Of a DNA stretch of 64,000 nucleotides, positions 1 through 10,429 are shown one piece after another. The DNA comes from Allacma fusca (lineage: Eukaryota; Arthropoda; Collembola; Symphypleona; Sminthuridae), in the NCBI GenBank assembly GCA_947179485.1, contig OX359246.1, positions 62,001 through 126,000 on the forward strand, given 5' to 3'. Below the pieces are notes generated by a model, which ran no database searches, had not been told where the DNA came from, and worked only from the letters and a program-made list of their open reading frames with translations. The position numbers and the translations under genes were made by a program. Positions within the stretch are counted from its first letter, which is position 1. Each line of letters opens with the position of its first letter.

Positions 1-688
1 AAGTCTTTACCAGTAATTAGAGCTTCAGTCTGCAATAATAAGGAATCTCTAATCAAAATCGTCGTTGGTGACTTCCAAATTGACATTGTCAACAACCTGT
101 CTGAATCATTTTTGCTCATCGTCATCATGGTCCAATCATTCTACATTGCATTTCTACTAAATATGGGAAGGGCTCAAAATATTAGAATCGTTTGTGATTG
201 GAAGCACGTCTACTGACCTTGGGAGCGACAAACAGGAGCATTTCCAAAAAAAATGATTGCAGTTCTCCACAATAGGGAAACTTTGTAAGATACTTAGCAA
301 TTGGTTTAATCACTCATAAACTTTGCTTAATGTCACGTGTTCTAGAATCGGAATTTTGTGTGTGTAATCATGTTCATTTTTTATATATTCGATTAATTTT
401 GAAGCATATACACTTCAACAATTATTGTTTTATTATTGGTTAAAAAATAAGTTGCGTATACGGCAAGATAAATGCGAACTAGATGTCTTGGAAAATGCGC
501 CAGATAAAAATAGTAAACGTTTTTAATATTCATTTCAAGGAAGCAAAACGATAAATAAGCTTATGTACGCTAAACTTACTTGTACTGCGTTTAGCACAAA
601 TTGCAATTGCATCAATTTTCCAATCTTTCTTAAACAAATTAATTTAAAAGTTGACTTGAGTTTCGTCCTTACGCCAAGTGGTTTGAAC
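1..688. other. AT-rich sequence, nothing recognised
   Basis: No convincing reading frame, repeat boundary or RNA signal was seen on either strand. It is ordinary AT-rich spacer as far as can be read. Confidence 0.4.
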
Positions 689-860
689 CAGCGATGGAAA
701 ACCGAAAAATATGGTTTCGGATAATACCTTAACGTTTGTATCAGAATTACTTACGTTAAGGTTATCGTTTACGCTATCTGAAGAAAGGGTTATTAGTAAA
801 AACGGTTACGGCTTCCTTGTTATTTTGTTTAACGGTTAATAACGGTCCTGCAATTAAAAA
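689..860 (+). repeat. Fragment of a hAT-type repeat (left end)
   Basis: It starts with CAGCGATGGAAAACCG and continues with runs of CGGTTT, ACGGTTA and AACGGTTAATAACGG. This matches the left terminal region of the element at 62294-63503, whose end is CAGACTTGGAAAACCG. No right terminus was found nearby, so this is a one-ended or truncated copy without coding capacity. Confidence 0.5.
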
Positions 861-1103
861 ATAGCGACATCAACAATTGCCCCTACCTTAATAAATACAG
901 GACTCATTTGGAAGCGAATTTATCCAATACAAATTTTGATTTGATCATTATAAATATGCAATAAATCAAACAGTGACCATACCACAAATTCTATATCTCA
1001 CTTTCGGATGACACCCCTAGTGAATCCTACATGGTTAGCTTCATCAAAGCTAAATTATTGGCTACGTTTTGGTTGCCTGTTGCCTCAATAATTTGTAAAT
1101 GCA

Positions 1104-1245
1104 TTTCTGTCCGGAACCATACCTAAGAGCACTCGGGAGCATGAGGTCATGCATCGCACTCACCTTGCACTCTATGCACTCAAAATTTCCCGTGAGTGCG
1201 AGTGCCATTGTAACCGTTATGCACTCCATACACTCCGTTACATGC
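1104..1245. repeat. CACTC-rich short imperfect repeats
   Basis: The motifs GCACTC, GAGTGC and CACTCC recur at short intervals on both strands. The overlapping 84-98 codon frames are by-products of this low-complexity composition. A subterminal region of a decayed DNA transposon is possible but unproven. Confidence 0.35.
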
Positions 1246-1246
1246 G

Positions 1247-1393
1247 CTACGCACCAATGCAAGCGTTTCAATTTGCGCCTTGATAAACGTAAATTGTCAG
1301 TGCCCGGGGACTGCAAGCAAAGTTCAAGGAAACACTTTGAAAGATGCTTGATTCCTGATTTTCATTTTCAGGCTCCAATTTGTAATTTCATAT
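1247..1393. repeat. Direct repeat, copy 1 of 2
   Basis: About 145 bp is repeated with substitutions at 1863-2012 in the same orientation. Shared landmarks, in order, are TGCAAGCGTTTCA, GATTAACG/GATAAACG, a GTGCC..GGACTGCA block, AACACTTTG and a TTCATTTTCAG..CTCCA block. No coding frame is conserved. It is probably an old dispersed or tandem repeat. Confidence 0.6.
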
Positions 1394-1862
1394 GACGTGT
1401 TAGTATTACCAACATCGGAACATTTGGGATCCGACATAGGTCACACGCTGTTCATAGTAAGTTTAATCCCTTTAACGGAACTTACACTCGTACAAGTCCT
1501 GCAAAAAATGTATCTACATGCTTAATCGAACACAAAAATTTGATTGGTTGCTGAATTCCGGCTTAAGTCACTAGCTTGAAGATGTTTTAATTATGAATCC
1601 AGTTTTTTACACTAACTTAGGGACAATACACACATAAAATGAGTGTTTTGATACGAAGCAAGATTATGTAGGCAGACACTCAAAAATCGAGAATTAGAAA
1701 ACAACAATTATACCGTGCTTTTTTATTACAATTTATAGTGTGCTTAAGAATTTGGGTCTTGATTAAAACTCTAATAAACCAGATGCATATTTCTTCTTCA
1801 GTTTGGAGTTAACTCAAACGTGTGCTATTGACACCACATTTCATCGTCAAAGGTTACATGAT

Positions 1863-2012
1863 CTACGTACCATTGCAAGCGTTTCATGCTGCGAATTGAT
1901 TAACGGAAATTGTAAGTGCCTGTGGACTGCACGCAAAATTCAATGGAACACTTTGTGAAAGTTGCGTGGTCCTTGAATTCATTTTCAGACTCCATTTTGT
2001 AATTTTTTTCAA
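1863..2012. repeat. Direct repeat, copy 2 of 2
   Basis: This is the partner of 1247-1393, offset by about 615 bp. It sits just upstream of a segment (2030-2134) that recurs near 20780-20890, so it is probably part of repeat family X, which the LINE at 2135-6172 interrupted. Confidence 0.55.
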
Positions 2013-2428
2013 AGTTTTCAAGATTATGACTTTAGCTCAAAAGGTTGCATGTTTTTGAAAATACTCATCAGCAAACGTAGTCAGTAGCAGAACTTGATTA
2101 CCAATCTTAGAGAAACTGTATCCACCTGTTCTATGTATGTATGTATGTTTATTGTGTCTATGAAAAGGCTCATACACAAGTATACAGATTATGATTTCTC
2201 GATCATATTGCAGTTAGACAATCACACTTCTGTGTAGTAAAATTAAATAATACAATTTCATTTTGATTTCCTTTACCCTACAATTGCATTTTAGTGGCAA
2301 ATAATTAAAACATCGCTATAAAAAATAAGTATAAGTCGTTCAACATTTGAGGATCCCCTGTACATAGTAGTTCTTGATACATTTTATCATTATTTGTTTG
2401 ACTTATATGTTTATTTATTAGCCTAGAC

Positions 2429-5094
2429 CTAAGATCCGTTAGTCCATGACACTATAAAACGATGCAAACAGCTTTCGCTTTCTTTCCCACATAGTTGGCA
2501 CTGGTTTGCACGGGTCACTTTGCACTTATATTTTCCTAACCATATTGTAGAATCGTCTGCAGCAGCCAAACGTATCTTTGCAATAACCTTCTTCTTGTAA
2601 AATGGTATAGTTGACATCAGATATTCCGGGTATATGGTGCTTCTTAATAAGTATTTGTAGTTCGGGTTCTGTATTGAGGTTGTAATTGCTTCAATATCTT
2701 TACTGTAGGACTTTGATGCGGCCTTGACCATGATACTATCGAGGTTAATTTTAATCCACTCTATTGATAGTCCTTCTAACTTCAGATCATATCCCAGTTC
2801 GTGTAATTCCTCCTTTATATTTGTAATCCAGTTTCATCGTGGTTTAATCTTACTATTTAGCTCAATTAGTCTCTGCAATACTATGTATGGATATCTATCT
2901 TGATTCATGCTTAGTATTTTACAGAGGTAGAGCAGTGACATTTTTAGAATTGTACATTTAATCTTACATCTACTTGCTTCAACTCTAACTGTGTGATTTG
3001 AGGTGTTGAAAGGCAACCCTAGCACCCTTCTGAAAAAGGTGGTCTGTATAGATTCGATCTCCTGTTCTTGACCCATTCCCCACACAGCTGCAGAATATAA
3101 CAAGTTGGACAAGCACATTGGCTCAAACAGTCTCGAAATTGATCTTCATGAATTACATTTTGACTTTTTGATAATTTGTAAAACCTCATGCATTGCATGA
3201 TTTGCTTTTCGCTTAAAAAACCTACTGTGAGCTGAAACATTCCGTTTGAATAGAAGGGGACACCTCATACATCCTTATACATACTCTTTGACAATTTCCA
3301 ATTCAGCATCTCTAAAGCAGAATACTGGGGGCTTTACGGGTTGTCTGCTTGTAAGAATCATGACTTTAGTTTTGCTGGTATTTACTTGTAAACTATTTGT
3401 GGGACAGTATTGTTCTAATATTTTCAGTTTCTTACGCAAGTCTCCTGGAATATATGCCGGAATAATAGTATCATCTGCATACATGAGCGTTAGAATGGCC
3501 ATCCTCTCATTTACACTGATTCCCACTGCTCCTTCTTGTTTAAACTGGTTTTCCATATCGGATATAAATAGCGAGAATAGCAGTGGTGACAGTATCTCTC
3601 CTTGTAAAACCCCTTCGTTAATATCTACGTGTTGTGTAAAACCTTCGTTTGTTCTTACTCTTAACTTAGCTCTGCCATAAAGATTTTGGAGAGATACTAA
3701 TACTGCTGTCCAGGTATTCCTCCCCTATGTTTGTGTATACTTTGGTATCTAATTCTTTTAGAGGCATTATTTTTTCGTAAAAAGATTCCCAGCGTTTTCT
3801 TCCAACTTCACTTAGTGGGCTTGTTTTAAACCTACATTTATTAACTGCTTCCCTGAATGCTCCACTGTTACGCGCATTACTAACCTCGTCCTGTATTCTA
3901 GTAAAATAATTCTTCTTGCACTCAGCATACACTGTTGTAGTCTTGACGGGTATTCGCTAGTTTCTCTCGACATCCGCTATCATAGTTTAAACTTTTGTGC
4001 AGCCTCGCTAATTTCCTTAGTTTTTGTGTCAGCTCCCTACATTAATTAATCCACGGTTTTTGTTTCCATCTTTGCGTACGTATTCTCTGCTTTAAACATC
4101 TCGTCTCCCCCGCTATCTGCCTCAGTTTGTTTGTGAATAGAGTGTATGTATCCTCAGGCATCCCTCCATTTGCGGCGGATCTATTTCATGAAGTGTTTGT
4201 ACAAAATTACTAAACTCCTTAGGTTTCGAGTTAATAGTAAATAAATCTTTATAATCTTTGGGACAAGAAAGGTTAGTGTGATTATAGTCAAAAAGCTTGA
4301 TTACTAATGGATAGTGATCCGACGTACCAAAGCTTACCACTTCCATTTTTACAACATCCTGGATCGTACTTGAGTCAATGGCGCAATAGTCAATTACTGA
4401 GCTTCCATTGTGACTTATGATAGAAAAGTCTCCTTCAAGGCCCCCCTGTGTTCTGCCATTTAATAACGTTAGACCACCTTCTTCCAAGGATGCCAGAAAC
4501 GTTTCCCCTTCCTCTGTGCACTGTGTCTCTGGAGTTTCTCCTGTGTGTTAGATTTGTATTCTTGAAAACCTCTTCTGCTTCCCACCCCAAATTACCAGTA
4601 CTGCAGTTAAAATTCCCACCTAGGATAATACAAGTGTTTTGGTTGTCATATCTAATTTGTTTTAAGTTATTTTTAAAGTCTTTACATGCTTCATTCCATT
4701 TGATTCGATCACTTGGGAAGTATACATTCCCAATAAAATATGATACGGATGTACTTTTACAATATAGTTTCACAAACATAAAATTTCTTTTCATTACCAT
4801 ATTCTCCAGGCATTTATACTTATTGTTAAATAATATAACGTGACCTCCCTATGCTCTACCACTTATCTCCTTTCTCACTGCTGGATTGTGAATTATATTG
4901 TAGTCACTAAAATTATTACCTAAAGCTAACACGACTGACTCAATCCATGTTTCACTTACTCCTATAATGTCCCACTCCTGTAATCTCTCTCCTTTACTTT
5001 TCGTTAAATTGATCACATTGTTTACCCCGTGTACATTCCAAAAGCATATATTTACAGACTCTTTCTTTATTTTTCTTGAGTATGAGCACCTGTC
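2429..5094 (-). pseudogene. LINE ORF2: endonuclease plus reverse transcriptase, frameshifted
   Basis: This would encode the nicking endonuclease and reverse transcriptase of the LINE. Read from 5094 downward, the EEP endonuclease shows WNVHG, SETWIE, GGNFNC (usually GDFN), SSVIDY and SDHYPL. An in-frame stop lies after ISGRA near 4855. Several frame changes follow. The RT active site MYADD lies near 3480. It is followed by a thumb-like region and a conserved block (LYSAAVWG..RRVLGLP) near 3000-3110. The C-terminal CQLCGKESESCLH near 2470 resembles the CCHC-like tail of many LINEs. The core RT fingers appear partly lost between about 3560 and 3670. Family function is established knowledge; the breaks are seen in the sequence. 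Confidence 0.85.
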
Positions 5095-5778
5095 CTATTT
5101 TAGCTTGATCATATTTACGCCATCACAGGTGTACTTAACTCCCTCACACACTACCACTGTCGATGAGATGAACTTTGCCTCCTTCCCTGGGTTTGCCCCT
5201 TTAAAGACTTTAAGCTCTTTTTGCTTTTTCATGTTTAAAAACCAATCTTTTTTGGTCAGGGCTCTATTTATGAACACATCCGGTTTCTTGTCTTGTAGCG
5301 CATTTTCTCTTTCATTATGGAGACCACCTGGAAGCGATCCTGAACTTTTACCATTAATGGTTTTATCCTGGATTTCGAGTTTGAACTCAGGGGTAGTCTT
5401 CTGGCGTCTATTATCTTCACTGATCCATAATCCATAAGTAGCCCCATAATCCCCTTGACAATAAACTCCGCATCCGCAGTGGGTGTTTTGTCGATTGGCA
5501 GCCCGTGTATAATGACTGTTGACAGAAGCTCATTTCTTTCCAACCTTTCGATGTCAGCTTGCTCCATGCTCACCAATGCTTCCAGATGCAAGATTCTACA
5601 TTCATCCTGATTGAACCTAGCTTCAATCTCCTCGCACTTCGTCTGATATTGGCTCATAAAATCGTTGAGCTATGCTATATTATCGTTTAGTGGTTTCACC
5701 GTCTCTTGTATTGCCACTTGCAGCGCTACCCCCAGACTCGCAGTCTTTTACGTTGCTAAAGTCGAAAGCCCCCGTCAT
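5095..5778 (-). pseudogene. LINE ORF1 protein (coiled coil and RRM-like), frameshifted
   Basis: ORF1 proteins are RNA-binding chaperones that coat LINE RNA. The likely start is the ATG at 5778, followed by an acidic segment that hits a stop near 5680. The main frame (5657-5268) has a heptad-like Leu/Ile region (about residues 1-45), then LLSTVIIHGLP, typical of an RRM first strand, and a basic domain with KIIDARRLP. A further frame shift leads into 5277-5095 with NRALTKKDWFLNMKKQKELK. The last frame ends in a single TAG, after which the same frame continues straight into the ORF2 endonuclease. Confidence 0.7.
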
Positions 5779-6186
5779 AGTTAGGTCAAAATCTGCAGAT
5801 ACAAAGTTCGATAGGTGCTAGTATCACCAGGAAAAAGGATCACACGGAATATATAAGGAGTAGCTGGCCCCACGTAAACTATACAAAGACAAAGAACTTA
5901 GCTGAAACCAGTAGCTTTAAGGATCCTTGACTATTTAACATACGTGTACATATGCTTCCATGCGGTCGTCTTATTTTCCCTTGACAGTCTCTGTGACCGG
6001 TCACGTATGGGCCTTTATTCCTCCGTCAGTCTCTGGTCGGGTCCTTTCTGCTTGTTTCCACTTGAGATACTTAACGGGCCTACCCCACTTTCTAATTTTT
6101 AGCTTCAGAAATTTTGATAATTACTTGGAACAGAAAAATTACGACTTGCCGGTCTGCTTCCAAGGATATCTCTCCACCTGTTCTAT

Positions 6187-8200
6187 ACCATCACCTGAAA
6201 GGTCTTTGATTTGTAATTTGGTCCGAGTATCATAGCGAACAAATGAGTGGAAATCAAACTTGCAATACAAAAGGTACAACAGTACATGATCATATGTTTG
6301 ACAAAATTTCACACATCCTTTCCACCAACATTCTCACATTCTTTAACCTACAGGTCCTATAACGTAACCAGCAAGACATTCATGGTCTTTTGTTCTTGAC
6401 ACACCCGGAATATAAATGGTTTGGTAATTTTTTTGACTGGAAATGTTTAAACTCGCATACTTAAGGACATTAAATCGACACGTTTCAGAATTTTAAAAAT
6501 TCGTCAATTTTTTAAATCGAATAGCGTTGAACTTATACATCGTTAAATTTGTTCGTTTGCAAAACTCGTTAAATAAATGGACTCATAATGATTTTGAGAG
6601 TAAGTTCTCAAATTTAGAGCAGATTAAAACGCAAGCGTCAGGTTTTAGATTTTGAAAAAAATTGAAAATTCGCCAAATTTTACCTAAACCTGTATTGGAA
6701 AATTGTTATGGGTTTTTCGTAAACTGTAACTTTTGTAACACTATCTTCTTTCTGTGACGAGTATGTTTCAACTATACATAACCTAAAACGTTTAAAAACT
6801 AATACATGAATCACTTTAAGGTAAATTCATCCATGTCCTGCTAAATTTCTAAAAATATTTTGGTTGAAGAAAAATGTATGTGGGAATGTTTAAAATGCAA
6901 CCAGATAGTTTTTGCAAGAAATGTGATCACATTCGAGCACCCCCGGTCTGCCCCTTGACTTTAGGTGCTGCACATGCCCCTTTTGCGGCTAGTAGGCCAC
7001 GGTAGGGAAATAGTTCCGTGTTACCCTAATGAAATCAAGTATGCAATATAAATAAATGAAACAGTTTATGAAAGAATGACATATTAAAATATATGTACAC
7101 TAGCTAGCGCTTAAACGTGCTGTTTGTAATATTTTTTGTATTATGGTTTTGTGTTTTTTATAAAACTATTTGAAATATAATGTATAAACAAGAGCAATGC
7201 ATTTGAATTACAACCTGAAGTATGTTTTTGGTATTTAAGTTAGGATCACATAATATGAAACAAAACGATGGGTAAGATAAAAAGAAATTATGTATTTTTG
7301 GGGTTTTTTTATTTTATTTTTTTGTTGAAATAAATATGTTGAAAAATTAAAAACGTAAAGAACTTGAATATTAAAAGGACAAACTACATAATATATGTGG
7401 AATGATTGTATGAATCTTGATATAAAATCTATTTTGTATGCTTTTTTACAAACTGCCTGTTCCTAGATCACAAACTTGACAAATTCCTACTGCTCCTGCA
7501 CTCTAATACAGGTAAAACTAAATCCTCGTTTTATCTCACGCATATCTATGAGAGATTTAATGTACTTAATGTGCCAGAACGCATATGCTTCTATAGTAAC
7601 AAGTTTACGTTCATTCTGGCTCACTTTGGGCATAGTGTTGATTACATCAATGGTGTACTTGTCGTCAGGTTTGGTCTCCCTAGCCTTCGCTCTGCTTCTA
7701 GCATTGCGCTTGTTCATCCTGTAGCTAAATGTAGTATCATTCAGAAAAATGTGATGTATGTATGTGTAAGTCTGTGGAACTCTCTACCTTGTATGCTGCG
7801 TTCACCTTTGTGTCTTTTTGGTGTTTTCCAGCGTATGTTAACTGAGCATATCTTAACCAAGCGTAATGATGTTATGCTATAATATTGAATATTTTGTTTC
7901 TGATCTGGTCCGTTCTTTGTTTGTTTGTAATAATGTCATGATAACTTAGTGTCGGGGATGAAAACCAATATTTGTATATTGATTCTTTTGACACTTGCAA
8001 TAAAGACTAATAATAATAATAAGAATAATAAGATCAGCCTATTATACATGACCTTCCTGAGGTTGTTTACTTTTCCTTGTCTTTTTGGCAAATACAAGGC
8101 CTGTGGAAAGTTCCTCGCCCTTGGTGCGTCTACACCGCCTCCTTGCATGAGGCTCTTTTTCTAATCTCTTCTTCTCTAATTGTATGTCAACCTCATCTAA
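6187..8200. repeat. Dispersed repeat family X, interrupted copy
   Basis: Non-coding sequence here has scrambled but clear matches elsewhere. 6270-6400 matches 21310-21430. 6870-7465 matches 52027-52670. 8037-8190 matches both 21095-21240 and 52690-52850 (landmarks CCTTGTCTTTTTGGCAAATA and GGTGCG..ACACCGCCTC). The part before the LINE (2030-2134) matches 20780-20890. The LINE fragment at 7471-8030 interrupts it. No product or terminal repeats were recognised. Confidence 0.6.
7471..8030 (+). mobile_element. 5'-truncated LINE insertion (3' end only)
   Basis: The insertion is flanked by 6-bp duplications AGATCA (7465-7470 and 8031-8036), and the uninterrupted site can be read in homologous repeats near 21070 and 52680. 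The frame at 7571-7882 ends in the pattern common to LINE ORF2 tails: FGLPSLRSASSI, an aromatic/hydrophobic stretch and SLWNSLP, then FQRMLTEHIL. The 3' UTR carries AATAAA followed by a TAA/AAT-type tandem tail at about 8008-8030. Only the RT tail is present and nothing is functional. It belongs to a different LINE family from 2135-6172, judging by the tail repeat. Confidence 0.72.
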
Positions 8201-8479
8201 AATTGCCAAATCAAAATGAAATGATAATTCAAGTGTTTGTTGTTGATTGAATATGTTTGGCGTGTTAGTGCAAGGGCACTGTTTTGGTCGGAAAGTTCAA
8301 GAAGTGATTACCGGCTGTGTATTAGTTAGGTATTGCGAAAGTCCCGCATTGTTGTGCCTAGATATATATTTTGTAGGTTTTGTTTGGCCTTATGTAAAGT
8401 AAGTAATGTATTTTGAAGCTTGTATTTTGTTATACGCAGCAATTTATTTTGTATGTTGTCATACAAAGCAATGTATTTT

Positions 8480-8870
8480 ATATTTTGTAGTTTGCATTTT
8501 CTATGAGTATTTGTTTCGTATTTTGTATTTTCTATGAGTATTTGTTTCGTATTTTGTAGTTTGTATGTTCTATGAGTATTTGTTTCGTATTTTGTAGTTT
8601 GTATATTATGAGTATGTGTTTCGGTTTTTGTAGTTTGTATATTATATGAGTATGTGTTTCGTATTTTGTAGTTTGTATTGTCAATGTTTTGAGTATGTAT
8701 TTTGTAGTTTGTATTGTCTATGTTTTGAGTCTGTATTTTGTAGTTTGTATTATCTATGTTTTGAGTATGTATTTTGTAGTTTGTATTGTCTATATTTTGA
8801 GTATGTATTTTGTAGTTTGTATTATCTATGTTTTGAGTATGTATGTTGTAGTTTGTAGTTTATATTTTCG
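8480..8870. repeat. Minisatellite, ~36-bp period
   Basis: The motif TTTTGTAGTTTGTAT plus TCTATGTTTTGAGTATG recurs with a period of about 36 bp. The more uniform units lie at 8690-8850 and more degenerate ones start from about 8480. Because 36 is divisible by three, two frames stay open (12-residue repeats such as CFEYVFCSLYYL). These are a consequence of the periodicity, not evidence of a gene. Confidence 0.8.
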
Positions 8871-8899
8871 ACGCCTGAAAAACGTATTTTGTAAATTGT

Positions 8900-9650
8900 A
8901 ATTTTCATTCGTTGAGCATGTATTTTGGACTGATCTGGGTCCTCTTAAATGTGGCTATGAGGTTTTGCTGTATTCGTTTCTACTGGCCTATTGTGATTCC
9001 CATTCCATACAGTACAAAACTTGGCTGATACATCGCCTACCTTTTCTTTTGATAATTTGCTCCGACCCTCTAGGTAACACCTTTCCTAGTTTTGAAGTCC
9101 AGTTGATTTGTTCTACACAAGTTGTATAGATTTATCAACGGTAGTACAAAATACTTCCATTGGTCCTTATTCTGTACTTGCCAGCAACCCCAAAACCAGA
9201 TTCCAATAAAACGATTAATGCGGTCCAATCGTACGTTTAGTCAGGGTAGGCATTGATGTATGTGTGCTCTTCCTCCTTGCCTTGTAAAATCACCGATTGG
9301 CTCCTTCAACATAATATTCTAACATTTTTGGGAACGACTGACACCCTGCCTTTTCCTTGTCTATATAATTGGTTTTATAGTTGCCTTTGTATCCCCTAAC
9401 GTAGTAATTATACAATGCCTGCACGTTTTTGTCAAACTCGCCTACATAATTTCATGAGTTACATCATTGTCGACCAGATTTCCTAACAATCGTGCTATAA
9501 AATGCTACGAAATTATATGCATACGTTTTTTAGTTTTGTATATCATATCGGCACCAGTGGCATACCATGGGTCGGATTTTTGTAAATCTCCATTGAAGAT
9601 TTTTACCATTTTCATTGCTGGTCATAATGTCCCTGTTCGAAGCAAGTTTA
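8900..9650. other. Intergenic, nothing recognised
   Basis: No supported coding region or repeat boundary. The short frame at 9467-9664 has no recognisable motif. Confidence 0.4.
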
Positions 9651-9860
9651 AAACTCCTTGTTGACAAACTAATTTATGTAATACACCCTAACTAATTTAA
9701 AAATCCGTTGAAAAAAATCAAATTTAAAAATCCCTGCTGAAAAAATCATTTCCGTAAATCATCCACCTGAAAAAAAATCATTTCTGACAAAAACTGGTTT
9801 TAATAAAACACCCCAACAATTTCGAAACCCCCTGCCAAAAGAGTCAACAGATTTGAAAAT
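9650..9860 (-). repeat. Imperfect AAATCCCTG-type repeat units
   Basis: Short units built on AAATCCCTGCTGAAAAAATC are repeated with decay. The same unit occurs inverted (CAGCAGGGATTTTTGAAAT) at 50970-51195 and 53905-54145, and in this orientation at 15430-15690. It directly precedes the SLR repeat at 9862, as a similar AAATCCCTGTT block does at 36731, so it may belong to one composite element. Confidence 0.55.
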
Positions 9861-9861
9861 C

Positions 9862-10425
9862 CCTGTTTGCAATGCCGTTTAAAAAATTCCACCTTCTCAC
9901 ATAAATCCGACCCATCATCTTCAAGACCCCCTCCTTTTCAAACGTAAACCATAAGTCCTACTGCGGAGGGTCTCCGGTGTCCCTGCACTAGTGCTGGTCG
10001 CATAGCAGGGTGTAAAATGTTTCAGCACGCTCAGTTAAGTATGTTCCAAGCTGCCACTGCACCCCCAGCCATACAGGTGCCCGGGGCTCAGGTCTGGCGG
10101 TCATCGTGCAGAGAGGACTCCCTCTGCACTCGTGCACGGTGACCCGCAAAACTCAGATATCTGGTCCTACCTACAAAATTCCCTAGCCCTGGGGGCACCG
10201 GGGAAACACCAAGGCCAGCGGTTGTAATGCAGCGTAGGGATCGATCCGGACGCTCACGAAAGGTATTCTACGCTGCACTACAACGCCAGCTAGACAGGTT
10301 TCCCATGGCCTTAGTCTAGATATCATCACAGAGGAAGAGGTCGGGACAACCTCTTTTGACCCATTTATGAACGTGAATGCCTAGGTATGATTAAAATATC
10401 TGAATTGAACTGAATGTGAGAATAC
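9862..10425. repeat. Stem-loop-rich repeat (SLR), copy 1
   Basis: GC-richer than its surroundings and homologous over most of its length to 36730-37430. It shows clear inverted repeats. GTGCAGAG pairs with CTCTGCAC near 10105-10130. A longer pair around GCCAGCGGTTGTAATGCAGC (from about 10214) matches the reverse complement of 10265-10292. A GAGGT..ACCTC pair follows at about 10335-10355. Open frames in the homologous copy are not conserved, which argues for a structured non-coding repeat. No tRNA-like promoter boxes were recognised. Confidence 0.65.
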
Positions 10426-10429
10426 GCAT

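Larger units (their letters stand above)
2135..6172 (-). mobile_element. Near-complete non-LTR retrotransposon (LINE) with target-site duplication
   Basis: A two-ORF LINE lies on the minus strand. Its 3' end (low coordinates) carries an AATAAA signal followed by a CATA/CATG-type tandem tail at 2135-2148. The element is bracketed by a perfect 14-bp direct repeat, TCCACCTGTTCTAT, at 2121-2134 and 6173-6186, the hallmark of target-primed reverse transcription. ORF1 (coiled coil plus probable RRM-like region) and ORF2 (endonuclease, RT, C-terminal zinc-knuckle-like region) both contain stops or frameshifts, so this copy is dead. About 400 bp of non-coding 5' sequence lies at 5779-6172. The AP-endonuclease type rules out R2 and Penelope; the exact clade (Jockey, CR1 or related) cannot be decided by eye. 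Confidence 0.88.

Noticed and set aside
3246..5437. Plus-strand frames of 131-156 codons (3246-3680, 4448-4843, 4967-5437)
   Set aside because: They are antisense to the LINE ORF2/ORF1 on the minus strand, which carries the recognisable endonuclease and RT motifs.
8646..8901. Two 70-codon Cys/Tyr-rich frames
   Set aside because: By-products of the 36-bp minisatellite.
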